Source of the DNA: Massilia niastensis DSM 21313
GTDB lineage: Bacteria > Pseudomonadota > Gammaproteobacteria > Burkholderiales > Burkholderiaceae_D
Length of the DNA: 64,000 nt
Assembly: GCF_000382345.1 (NCBI RefSeq)
Contig: NZ_KB908078.1
Location: 77,849 to 141,848, forward strand
Reading direction: 5' to 3'
Program-made: the position numbers and the translations under genes
The notes under the pieces: generated by a model
Told to the model about the DNA's origin: nothing
The model's database searches: none
Seen by the model: only the letters and a program-made list of their open reading frames with translations
Shown here: positions 16,870 through 24,479 of the stretch, piece after piece
How positions within the stretch are numbered: the stretch's first letter is position 1
Layout: each line of letters starts with the position of its first letter

Positions 16870-17231
16870 GCGCGCGCGGCGCCGCCGTGCTGCTGGCCGT
16901 GCTGGCCCTGCTGGCGGGCTGCAAGCGGGACGGGCGCCCGGCGCCGGGCCTGCAGGGCGACCCGCAGCGCGGCCGCATCGCGCTCACCCAGTATGCCTGC
17001 CACGCCTGCCATGTGATTCCGGGCGTGGCGGGGTCGGAGGTGTATGTCGGCCGGCCGCTCGAAGGCCTCGCCAAGCGCAAGTTCATCGCCGGGAAGCTGC
17101 CGGCCAGCCAGGCCAACCTGGTGCTCTGGATCCGCAACCCGCAGGCGATCGATCCCGAGACCGCGATGCCGGCCATGGGCGTGAGCGAACGCGATGCGCT
17201 CGATATCAGCGCCTATCTTCTCAGCCAGTAG
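16866..17231 (+). CDS. Monoheme cytochrome c lipoprotein, paralogue of the oxidase-operon cytochrome
   Basis: A 121-residue lipoprotein (lipobox LLAGCKRD) with haem site CHACH near residue 42 and Met in PETAMPAMGVSE near 100. The start overlaps the preceding cytochrome stop (ATGA). It shares layout and many residues with the cytochrome at 15845-16246, suggesting an old duplication that now flanks the divergent promoter. It probably acts on the periplasmic face of the inner or outer membrane as part of the same respiratory chain. Confidence 0.87.
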   Translation: MSARGAAVLLAVLALLAGCKRDGRPAPGLQGDPQRGRIALTQYACHACHVIPGVAGSEVYVGRPLEGLAKRKFIAGKLPASQANLVLWIRNPQAIDPETAMPAMGVSERDALDISAYLLSQ

Positions 17232-17332
17232 GTTCTCAGCCAACCAGGCCGCGTCCTTGGTATCATCGGCAGCTGGTCCGTGCACATACGGCGCGCGGAC
17301 GACGAATCAGTTCACTACCAGGAAGAAAAAGC

Positions 17333-18187
17333 ATGAGATTGGTGCGCTATGGCCGTCCGGGCAAGGAAAAGCCGGGCATGTTCGACGAAGAGGGCCGCCT
17401 GCGCGACCTGTCCGGCATCATCGACGATATCGACGCGTCGGTCCTGTCCGACAAGGCGCTGCGCAAGCTGGCGAAGATCGACTACAAGACCCTGCCGCTG
17501 GTGCGCGGCAATCCGCGCCTCGGCGTGCCGGTCAAGGGCATCGGCAAGTTCATCGGCATCGGCATGAACTACGCCGACCACGCCGCCGAGACCGGCCTGG
17601 CGGTGCCGAAGGAGCCGGTGTTCTTCACCAAGGCGATCAGCAGCCTGTCCGGTCCGGACGACCCGATCCAGCTGCCCAGGGGATCGAGGAAGACCGACTG
17701 GGAAGTGGAGCTGGGCGTGGTGATCGGCGCCCGCGCGCAGTATGTCGAGGAACAGGATGCGCTCGGGTACGTGGCCGGCTACTGCGTGGTCAACGACGTG
17801 TCGGAGCGCGCCTACCAGTTCGAGCTGGGCTCGCAGTGGGACAAGGGCAAGGGCTGCGACACCTTCGGACCGGTCGGTCCGTTCCTGGTGACGCGCGACG
17901 AGGTGTTCGACGTGCAGGACCTGGACCTGTACCTGGAACTGAACGGCAAGCGCATGCAGACCGGGAATACCTCGACCATGATCTTCACGGTGGCGCAGAT
18001 CGTCAGCTATGTGTCGCGCTTCATGACCCTGGAGCCGGGCGACGTGATCACCACCGGCACGCCGCCGGGCGTGGGCATGGGGCGCTCGCCGCAGCGCTTC
18101 CTCAGGAAGGGCGACCAGCTGAGGCTGGGCATCGCCGGGCTGGGCGAGCAGCAGCAGGAAGTGGTGGCCTTCCCGAAGGCGAAATAA
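17333..18187 (+). CDS. Fumarylacetoacetate hydrolase family protein
   Basis: A 284-residue FAH-superfamily enzyme acting on beta-diketo acids or related 2-oxo acids with a divalent metal. The metal and active-site pattern is complete: IGIGMNYADHAAETG near 78, KTDWEVELGVVIGAR (E-x-E) near 120, VVNDVSERAYQ near 152, and the C-terminal VITTGTPPGVGMG near 240. The N-terminal MRLVRYGRPGKEKPG is typical of the ureidoglycolate lyase / diketo-deoxy-fuconate hydrolase branch. The ATG has an AGGAAG site. It stands alone and is convergent with the CMD gene, so the exact substrate is open. Confidence 0.88.
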   Translation: MRLVRYGRPGKEKPGMFDEEGRLRDLSGIIDDIDASVLSDKALRKLAKIDYKTLPLVRGNPRLGVPVKGIGKFIGIGMNYADHAAETGLAVPKEPVFFTKAISSLSGPDDPIQLPRGSRKTDWEVELGVVIGARAQYVEEQDALGYVAGYCVVNDVSERAYQFELGSQWDKGKGCDTFGPVGPFLVTRDEVFDVQDLDLYLELNGKRMQTGNTSTMIFTVAQIVSYVSRFMTLEPGDVITTGTPPGVGMGRSPQRFLRKGDQLRLGIAGLGEQQQEVVAFPKAK

Positions 18188-18223
18188 GGACCGGCGCGGC
18201 TGCGCCACGCCGTGGCGCAGCCT

Positions 18224-18778
18224 TCACTCCGGGAGTACCCATTCCCCATCCTCCGGCAGCGCGGTCCTGGCCGTGTTCATCACCATCGCCAGGAAGGTGT
18301 AGTAGCCGTTGATCCCCATCAGGTCCACCACCCCCTGTTCCCCGAACAGGGCAAGCGCCTCGTCGTACACCGCATCCGACACCGACTTGTTCTGGTGCAG
18401 CTCGACGCAGAAGTCGTGCACCACCGCCTCGTCCACCAGCATCTCCCGCGGCCGGCGGCGTTCCGAGATCGCCACGACCACCTCGGCCGGGATGCCGACC
18501 TTGAGCGCGATCGGCGCATGGATCGCCCATTCCACCTGCTGGTCCCACTGGCGCGCGGTGACCAGGATCGCCAGTTCCGACAGGCGCACGCCGATGGCGC
18601 TGCGGTAGCGCAGGTATTCGCCCATGCGCTGCGCATGGCCCATCAGCTCGGGGCTGCGCAGCAGCGGCACGAAAGGCCCGTAGACGGCCCCGCGCGGGCC
18701 ATCGATGATCTCGTGCGCGGCGGCGCGCTGGGCGTCGCTCAGGTCTTCGTGCGGGATGGGCCCCAGGCGGTCGGTCAT
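18224..18778 (-). CDS. Carboxymuconolactone decarboxylase family protein
   Basis: A 184-residue all-helical AhpD/CMD-fold protein. PFVPLLRSPELMGHAQRMGE at about 35-54 and LSELAILVTARQWDQQVEWA then IHAPIALKVG at about 65-95 match the family. The usual redox CxxC is missing (REMLVDEAVVHDFCVELHQN has a single Cys), which is common in the CMD rather than the AhpD branch. The start at 18778 is preferred over 18814 because homologous-looking sequence begins there; no clear ribosome site is seen. It faces away from the aminotransferase gene. Confidence 0.8.
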   Translation of the reverse strand: MTDRLGPIPHEDLSDAQRAAAHEIIDGPRGAVYGPFVPLLRSPELMGHAQRMGEYLRYRSAIGVRLSELAILVTARQWDQQVEWAIHAPIALKVGIPAEVVVAISERRRPREMLVDEAVVHDFCVELHQNKSVSDAVYDEALALFGEQGVVDLMGINGYYTFLAMVMNTARTALPEDGEWVLPE

Positions 18779-18891
18779 GGGTCGTGTCGCTGTCGAGTTA
18801 ACAATTATTCGCACCGCGTCCGGAAAAAATCAAAGGAAGCCGGATGGCGGGCGCTTATTGTCAATCGTCGTACTCTCCCGGAGGATTTGCA

Positions 18892-20223
18892 ATGAGCCAC
18901 ATCATCCATCGCAGCCTGCGCCAGGTTCCGCCCATGGTCGCCGGCGCAGGCGGCATCACGATCCGCGACAGCGCCGGCAAGGCCTACCTCGACGCCAGCG
19001 GCGGCGCGGCCGTCTCCTCGCTCGGGCACGGCCATCCCGACGTCATCGCCGCCATGCACCGCCAGATCGACCGCTGCGCCTACGCCCACACCGCCTTCTT
19101 CACCACCGACGTGGCGGAAGAGCTGGCGGACCGGCTGGTGGAGGGCGCGCCCGGGGAGATGGGCGGCGTGTACCTGGTGTCGGGCGGATCGGAGGCGATG
19201 GAGACGGCGCTCAAGCTGGCGCGCCAGTACTGGGTCGAGATGAACGAGCCGCGCCGCACCCTGTTCATGGCGCGCCGCCAGAGCTACCACGGCAACACCC
19301 TGGGCGCGCTCGCCGTCGGCGGCAACGAATGGCGGCGCAGGGACTTCGCGCCGCTCCTGATGGACACGGTGCGGGTCGCGCCCTGCTACGAGTACCGCGG
19401 CCGCGCCGCGCACCAGGGCGTCGACGAATATACGGCGGTGCTGCTGGACGAACTGGAGACCGCGATCCTGCGCGCCGGGCCGCAGAACATCATCGCCTTC
19501 TGCGCCGAGCCGGTGGTGGGCGCGACCGGCGGCGCGATCCCTCCCACGCCGGGCTATTTCAAGGGAGTGCGCGAGATCTGCGACCGCTACCGCATCCTGT
19601 TCATCGCCGACGAGGTGATGTGCGGGATGGGGCGTACCGGCACCATGTACGCGATCGAGCAGGACGGGGTGGCGCCGGACATCATCGCCGTCGCCAAGGG
19701 GCTGGGGGCGGGCTACCAGCCGATCGGGGCGGTGCTGGCGCACGAAGCGATCGTGGCCTGCCTGCGCAAGGGCAGCGGGGCCTTCCAGCACGGGCACACC
19801 TACATCGGCCATCCGGTGGCGGCGGCGGCCGCGCTGGCGGTGCAGCAGGTGATCGAGCGCGACGGGCTGCTGGCCCGGGTGCGCAGCCGCGGCGCCACGC
19901 TGCGGCGCATGCTGGGCGACGTGTTCGGCGTGCACGAGCATGTGGGCGACATCCGCGGACGCGGGCTGCTGCTGGCGCTGGAATTCGTGCAGGACCGCGA
20001 GACCAAGGAGCCGTTCGCGCCGGAGCGCAGGGTGCATGCCCTCATCAAGCAGAAGGCCATGGAGAACGGGCTGATGGTGTATCCGATGGGCGGGACGATC
20101 GACGGGCAGCGCGGCGATCACGTGCTGCTGGCGCCGCCCTTCATTGCGACGGCGGCGGATCTGTCGGAGATCGTGTCGCGGCTGGCGGATGCGGTGGAGG
20201 GGGTGTTCGGGCGGAGCGGGTGA
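18892..20223 (+). CDS. Class III PLP-dependent aminotransferase
   Basis: A 443-residue fold-type I aminotransferase. EPVVGATGGAIPPTPGYFKG near residue 205, LFIADEVMCGMGRTGTMYAI (the Asp that binds the PLP nitrogen) near 240, and VAKGLGAGYQPIGAVLAHEA (the Schiff-base Lys) near 270 are all present, as is the glycine-rich GGSEAMETALKLARQYW near 100. Members transfer omega- or alpha-amino groups to pyruvate or 2-oxoglutarate; the substrate is not evident. The start at 18892 has a GGAGGA site; the open frame reaches back to 18844. It is followed by an inverted pair of REP-like hairpins. Confidence 0.88.
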   Translation: MSHIIHRSLRQVPPMVAGAGGITIRDSAGKAYLDASGGAAVSSLGHGHPDVIAAMHRQIDRCAYAHTAFFTTDVAEELADRLVEGAPGEMGGVYLVSGGSEAMETALKLARQYWVEMNEPRRTLFMARRQSYHGNTLGALAVGGNEWRRRDFAPLLMDTVRVAPCYEYRGRAAHQGVDEYTAVLLDELETAILRAGPQNIIAFCAEPVVGATGGAIPPTPGYFKGVREICDRYRILFIADEVMCGMGRTGTMYAIEQDGVAPDIIAVAKGLGAGYQPIGAVLAHEAIVACLRKGSGAFQHGHTYIGHPVAAAAALAVQQVIERDGLLARVRSRGATLRRMLGDVFGVHEHVGDIRGRGLLLALEFVQDRETKEPFAPERRVHALIKQKAMENGLMVYPMGGTIDGQRGDHVLLAPPFIATAADLSEIVSRLADAVEGVFGRSG

Positions 20224-20246
20224 AAGGAGCGCGCTCGTGAACCGCA

Positions 20247-20279
20247 GGGGGGCAGCTTTGCTGCCCACGCGTTCAACCA
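20247..20279 (-). repeat. REP-like hairpin element, copy A
   Basis: Read on the minus strand this begins TGGTTGAACGCGTGGGCAGC, followed by loop AAA and GCTGCCC. It is the mirror partner of copy B: 20264-20279 and 20307-20322 form a perfect 16-bp inverted repeat. It lies in the gap between convergent aminotransferase and esterase genes. Confidence 0.7.
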
Positions 20280-20306
20280 GCGCATGCATGAACGATACGC
20301 ATCATG

Positions 20307-20342
20307 TGGTTGAACGCGTGGGCGGAAACCCGCCCACCCTAC
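20307..20342 (+). repeat. REP-like hairpin element, copy B
   Basis: TGGTTGAACGCGTGGGCGG, loop AAAC, then CCGCCCACCCTAC. The stem GTGGGCGG/CCGCCCAC is perfect. Copies A and B face each other like the two units of a BIME. A third copy lies at 54554-54590. Confidence 0.7.
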
Positions 20343-20406
20343 AACACTTTTGCGACACCCTCCTGCGCGGGGGGCCAAGTTATGTGCAGACTCCCTACCG
20401 GCTGAA

Positions 20407-21075
20407 TTAAGCCAGCACCTTGCGAATCCACTTCGAAATATCCTGCACCTCCTCCAGGCACAGCGTATGCTGCATCTGATAGGCATGCCACTCAACCTGA
20501 TATCCCATCCCCTGCAGCGCATCGCGCGACTGCTCCGCGCGCACGAACGGCACCACCCCATCCTGGCGCCCGTGCGCCATGAAGATCGGCGTCGCCAGGC
20601 TGGCTTCGCTGCGTTCGGTCGCGGCGCTGGCGGCCAGCGGCAGGTAGCCCGACAGGCACAGCATGCCGGCCAGCTTTTCGGGATGGCGCATGCCGGTCTG
20701 CAGGGTCATCGCGCAGCCCTGCGAGAAGCCGGCCAGGATGATGCGCGAGGCCGGGATGCCGCGCGCCTTCTCGCGCGCGATCAGCGCCTCCACGTCCAGC
20801 TGCGAGGCGCGCAGGCCGTTCTCGTCTTCGCGGCGGGTCAGGTCGTTGACGATGATGTCGTACCAGGCGCGCATCACGTAGCCGCCATTGATCGTCACCG
20901 GCATCGTCTTCGCATGCGGGAACACGAAACGGATGGCCGGCAGGCCGGCCAGGTCCAGTTCGTGGATCAGGGGCACGAAGTCATTGCCGTCGGCGCCCAG
21001 GCCGTGCAGCCAGATGACCGCCACGGTCGGATTGGGCGCGGTTTCGATCTCGATGTTTTCCAGCAGCTGCGTCAT
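20407..21075 (-). CDS. Alpha/beta-hydrolase, phospholipase/carboxylesterase family
   Basis: A 222-residue cytosolic esterase of the LysoPLA2/EstB type. VIWLHGLGADGNDFVPLIHE at 20-39 is the oxyanion-hole region; IILAGFSQGCAMTLQTGMRH near 113 has the nucleophile Ser in GFSQG; the acid Asp is in FMAHGRQDGVVPF near 170, and the His in AYQMQHTLCLEE near 200. Such enzymes hydrolyse short-chain esters or acyl-cysteine. Its start lies 12 bases after the mog stop, so darP-mog-esterase form one transcript. Confidence 0.9.
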   Translation of the reverse strand: MTQLLENIEIETAPNPTVAVIWLHGLGADGNDFVPLIHELDLAGLPAIRFVFPHAKTMPVTINGGYVMRAWYDIIVNDLTRREDENGLRASQLDVEALIAREKARGIPASRIILAGFSQGCAMTLQTGMRHPEKLAGMLCLSGYLPLAASAATERSEASLATPIFMAHGRQDGVVPFVRAEQSRDALQGMGYQVEWHAYQMQHTLCLEEVQDISKWIRKVLA

Positions 21076-21087
21076 GCAATATCCTTG

Positions 21088-21708
21088 TCAAGAAGCGGAA
21101 GCGGGCGGGCGCTGCGCCGACTTGGGACGGAACGCCTTGCTCACCGCCGGGTTGGTTTCCATATAGGGGCCGCCGATCAGGTCGATGCAGTAGGGGACCG
21201 CGGCGAAGATGCCGCCGACGACCGTGTTGCCCTGGTCGTCCTTCAGCCCTTCGAGGGTTTCCTTGATCGACTTCGGCTGGCCCGGCAGGTTCATGATCAG
21301 GGCCGCGTGGTCCGCCGTCTCGCGGATCACCGCGGTCTGGCGCGACAGGATCGCGGTCGGCACGAAGCGCAGGCTGATCTGGCGCATCTGCTCGCCGAAG
21401 CCCGGCATCTCCTTGGTGCCGACGGCCAGCGTGGCCTCGGGCGTGACGTCGCGCCGCGCGGGGCCGGTGCCGCCGGTGGTCAGCACCAGGTGGCAGCGCG
21501 CCACGTCGACCAGCTCGGCCAGGGTGCGCTCGATCTCCGCGCGTTCGTCGGGGACCAGGCGGGTCTCGAGCCGGTACGGGGTGGTGAGCGCCTGCGCCAG
21601 CCAGTCGGCCAGCGCCGGGATGCCCTTGTCCTCGTACACGCCGCCGCTGGCGCGGTCGGACACCGACACCAGGCCGATGACCATTTCCGCGTTATTCGTC
21701 GGATTCAT
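21088..21708 (-). CDS. mog: Molybdopterin adenylyltransferase
   Basis: A 206-residue MogA-type enzyme that adenylates molybdopterin before molybdate insertion. IGLVSVSDRASGGVYEDKGI at 11-30 and LVLTTGGTGPARRDVTPEAT near 75 are the family signatures; the C-terminal half (AALIMNLPGQPKSIKETLEG) is also typical. Its start is inside the end of darP (17-base overlap in another frame), showing translational coupling. The C-terminal PKSAQRPPASAS tail is probably disordered. Confidence 0.92.
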   Translation of the reverse strand: MNPTNNAEMVIGLVSVSDRASGGVYEDKGIPALADWLAQALTTPYRLETRLVPDERAEIERTLAELVDVARCHLVLTTGGTGPARRDVTPEATLAVGTKEMPGFGEQMRQISLRFVPTAILSRQTAVIRETADHAALIMNLPGQPKSIKETLEGLKDDQGNTVVGGIFAAVPYCIDLIGGPYMETNPAVSKAFRPKSAQRPPASAS

Positions 21709-22288
21709 CCAGCGCTTCCTCGTCGTCGGCGCCGGTGGCTTCCTTCTTCTGCTTTCCGAGGTCCTTCAGGATCTGGAAGATCTCGCGGTAAGCCTTGGGC
21801 GGCTTGTTCTCGGCCTGTTCCTTGCGCGCGTTGCGGATCAGGGTGCGCAGGTGCTGGCCGTCCAGGTCCGGGTGCTCGGCCAGCAGCTGGGTCAGCGCCT
21901 TGTCGTCGGCCAGCAGCTTCTCGCGGCGGCGTTCGAGGGCGTGCAGGGCGGCCGTCTCGGCCTTCGATGCGCCCTTCCAGCTGTCGATGGTGCGCTTGAT
22001 GACGTCGACTTCTTCCTCGCTCAGGGTGCGCATCTTCTTGCCCACGAACTGCAGCTGGCGGCGCCGGCCCTCGTGGTTGGTGATGGTCTGGCAGGTCAGG
22101 ATGGCGTCGCGCACGTCGTCCGGCATCGGAACGCGCTTGACGCGGTCACGCGGCTCGGCAACAAGCTGTGCGCCGAGCTTCTGTAACTCGTCCATCTGGC
22201 GCTTGAGTTCAGACTTGGAAGGGCGTTCGTACTCTTGTTCAAACTCGTTGGACTGGAAGCCCACCGAGCCGCGGTTTGCATTTGGCAT
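21692..22288 (-). CDS. darP: Ribosome biogenesis factor DarP (YjgA, DUF615)
   Basis: A 198-residue helical protein that joins late 50S ribosomal precursors. The family pattern is clear: RPSKSELKRQMDELQKLGAQ at 22-41, RVPMPDDVRDAI near 52, and HEGRRRQLQFVGKKMRTLSE near 71; the middle and C-terminal helices are charged, and the tail is very acidic. Length is normal. It is divergent from pmbA, with 94 bases between starts; this neighbourhood (darP beside pmbA and mog) is conserved in many betaproteobacteria. Confidence 0.92.
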   Translation of the reverse strand: MPNANRGSVGFQSNEFEQEYERPSKSELKRQMDELQKLGAQLVAEPRDRVKRVPMPDDVRDAILTCQTITNHEGRRRQLQFVGKKMRTLSEEEVDVIKRTIDSWKGASKAETAALHALERRREKLLADDKALTQLLAEHPDLDGQHLRTLIRNARKEQAENKPPKAYREIFQILKDLGKQKKEATGADDEEALDESDE

Positions 22289-22340
22289 GGTATGGATAAT
22301 CCGATTGGCGCAGGGGCCACCGGTAAAAACAGTAAACGGC

Positions 22341-22349
22341 TGCTATGAT
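22341..22349 (+). promoter_or_regulatory. Candidate extended -10 promoter of pmbA
   Basis: TGCTATGAT, an extended -10 (TGn plus TATGAT), lies 34 bases before the pmbA ATG. It sits between an inverted repeat, AAAACAGT (22326-22333) and ACTGTTTT (22351-22358), that could bind a dimeric regulator. Confidence 0.35.
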
Positions 22350-22382
22350 AACTGTTTTAGGGCTCGCTACGAAAAACACGAC

Positions 22383-23735
22383 ATGAACGATTCCTTTTTC
22401 ACCCACACCCAGGATCAGCTGAAACAGCTCGCACGCGATGTGCTGGCAATTGCCCAAAAACAGGGCGCGACCGACGCCTCGGTCGAAATCAGCGAGGGGA
22501 GTGGCCTGTCGGTTTCAGTACGTAAAGGAAAAGTCGAGACCATCGAGCAGAACAAGGACAAGGGCATCGGCGTCACCGTCTACTACGGCCAGCGCCGCGG
22601 CAACGCCAATACCTCCGATTTCTCGCCGTCCTCGCTGCAGGCCACCGTCGAAGCAGCCTGGAACATCGCCCGCTTCACCGCCGAAGACGACTGCGCCGGC
22701 CTGCCCGAGGCCGACCTGCTCGAAACCAGCCCGCGCGACCTGCGCCTGTTCTATCCGTGGCAGATCTCGACCGAGGAAGCCGTCGTACTCGCCCAGCGCT
22801 GCGAGAACGCGGCCTTCGAGGTCGATCCGCGCGTCACCAACAGCGAGGGCGCCAGCGTCTACGTCCAGCAGTCGCACTTCGTCGGCGCCAATTCGCGCGG
22901 CTTCATCGGCGGCTATCCGTTCTCGCGCCACACGATCTCGGTCGCGCCGATCGCCGGCCGCGGCAACCAGATGCAGCGCGACGACTGGTACACCTCGTCG
23001 CGCGACCCGTCCAGGCTGGGCCAGCCCGAAGCCGTGGGCCGCTACGCCGCCGAGCGCGCGCTGGCGCGCCTGAACGCGCGCAAGCTCGACACCCGCACCT
23101 GTCCGGTGCTGTTCGAGGCGCCGCTGGCCGCCGGCCTGCTGGGTTCCTTCGTGCAGGCCACCTCGGGCGGCGCGCTGTACCGCAAGTCGAGCTTCCTGCT
23201 CGACACCCTGGGCAAGCCGGTGTTCCCGGACCATATCCAGGTGGTCGAGGACCCGCACCTGATCGGCGCGGTCGGCTCGGCCCCGTTCGACGAGGAGGGC
23301 GTCAAGACCGTACGCCGCAAGGTCGTGAAGGATGGCGTGCTGCAGGGCTACTTCCTGTCCTCGTACTCGGCGCGCAAGCTCGGCATGCAGACCACCGGCA
23401 ACGCCGGCGGCTCGCACAACCTGGAGCTGCTCTCGTCCCGGACCAGGCGCGCCGACGACTTCGAAGGCATGCTGCGCAAGATGGGCACGGGCCTGCTGGT
23501 CACGGAACTGATGGGCCAGGGCGTCAACTACGTCACCGGCGACTATTCGCGCGGCGCCTCCGGCTACTGGGTCGAGAATGGCGTGATCCAGTATCCGGTC
23601 GAGGAAATCACGATCGCGGGTAATATGCGCGAGATGTTCCAGCAGATCGTCGCCATCGGCAGCGACGTCCTTACCCGCGGCAACAAATCGACGGGCTCGA
23701 TCCTGATCGAGAAGATGGTTGTCGCCGGCAACTAA
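22383..23735 (+). CDS. pmbA: Metalloprotease PmbA/TldE
   Basis: A 450-residue subunit of the TldD/TldE protease, which processes modified peptides and degrades antitoxins. DASVEISEGSGLSVSVRKGK followed by VETIEQNKDKGIGVTVYYGQ at 33-72 is the N-terminal domain; TCPVLFEAPLAAGLLGSFVQ near 240 and FDEEGVKTVRRKVVKDGVLQ near 303 are family landmarks. As expected for TldE it has no complete HExxxH zinc motif. The ATG at 22383 is chosen because the PmbA sequence begins there, although the frame is open far upstream. A small conserved-looking ORF follows. Confidence 0.92.
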   Translation: MNDSFFTHTQDQLKQLARDVLAIAQKQGATDASVEISEGSGLSVSVRKGKVETIEQNKDKGIGVTVYYGQRRGNANTSDFSPSSLQATVEAAWNIARFTAEDDCAGLPEADLLETSPRDLRLFYPWQISTEEAVVLAQRCENAAFEVDPRVTNSEGASVYVQQSHFVGANSRGFIGGYPFSRHTISVAPIAGRGNQMQRDDWYTSSRDPSRLGQPEAVGRYAAERALARLNARKLDTRTCPVLFEAPLAAGLLGSFVQATSGGALYRKSSFLLDTLGKPVFPDHIQVVEDPHLIGAVGSAPFDEEGVKTVRRKVVKDGVLQGYFLSSYSARKLGMQTTGNAGGSHNLELLSSRTRRADDFEGMLRKMGTGLLVTELMGQGVNYVTGDYSRGASGYWVENGVIQYPVEEITIAGNMREMFQQIVAIGSDVLTRGNKSTGSILIEKMVVAGN

Positions 23736-23757
23736 TCGGTCCGCCAAGGAGAACACA

Positions 23758-23997
23758 ATGAGCCGATTCTTACGCATCGACAAAGAGAGCAGCCCGAAGA
23801 CCGTGCTGCTCAATCTCGACCTGGTCGCCACGGTCGAGCTGGCGCCGCAGTCCGACCTGCTCAGTTCCGGCAACGACGGCCGCAAGGTCTACGCCACTTT
23901 CCTGGCGCCGGACAAGACCGCGATCGCCACCCTGCATTTCGACAGTACCGAGGATGCGAACGCCTGGGTGGCGTCGCATCTCGACGTGCAGCTGTAA
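23758..23997 (+). CDS. Small hypothetical protein
   Basis: A 79-residue protein of unknown function with a strong AAGGAG site before the ATG at 23758. It has alternating beta strands (TVLLNLDLVATVELAP, KVYATFLAP, AIATLHF) and a short C-terminal helix, as in a small beta-barrel or PH-like fold. No signal peptide or Cys is present. It lies 22 bases after pmbA on the same strand and is likely co-transcribed with it. Confidence 0.7.
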   Translation: MSRFLRIDKESSPKTVLLNLDLVATVELAPQSDLLSSGNDGRKVYATFLAPDKTAIATLHFDSTEDANAWVASHLDVQL

Positions 23998-24014
23998 ATC
24001 CCGGCCGGCGCCCC

Positions 24015-24458
24015 ATGGCCGCGAACAAGACCGTCGCCACGGCCGCCAGCGTCGAGGCCTACCTGTCCGCCATTGCCGACGACGACAGGCGCCGCGACTG
24101 CGAGCGGCTGGCCGGCCTGATGAGCAGGGCGACCGGCGCGCCGGCCACGATGTGGGGGGCCGGCATCGTCGGCTTCGGCAGCTACCACTACCGCTACGAC
24201 AGCGGCCGCGAGGGCGACGCCTGCCTGGTCGGCTTTGCCGCGCGCAAGGGCGACATCAGCATCTACCTGAGCTGCGAGACGCCGGACCGCGAGGCGCTGC
24301 TGGCCCGCCTGGGCCGGCACAAGATGGGCAAGGCCTGCCTCTACCTGCGCAGGCTGGACGAGGTCGACCTCGACGTCCTGGAGCGGCTCGTGCTCGATGC
24401 CGTGGCCGCAACCCGGCAGCGCTACGCAAGCGTGGCGGCGCCGGCGCACCCCGCCTGA
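24015..24458 (+). CDS. DUF1801 domain protein
   Basis: A 147-residue protein matching the DUF1801/YdhG pattern: SVEAYLSAIADDDRRRDCER at 12-31, TGAPATMWGAGIVGFGSYHY near 40-59, FAARKGDISIYLS near 74, and CLYLRRLDEVDLDVLERLVL near 107. Family members have an iron-chaperone-like fold, but the biochemical role is unsettled. It follows the small ORF by 17 bases and is convergent with the RTX gene. Confidence 0.8.
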   Translation: MAANKTVATAASVEAYLSAIADDDRRRDCERLAGLMSRATGAPATMWGAGIVGFGSYHYRYDSGREGDACLVGFAARKGDISIYLSCETPDREALLARLGRHKMGKACLYLRRLDEVDLDVLERLVLDAVAATRQRYASVAAPAHPA

Positions 24459-24479
24459 GCAGGCCGCCCCGGCCGGCCA

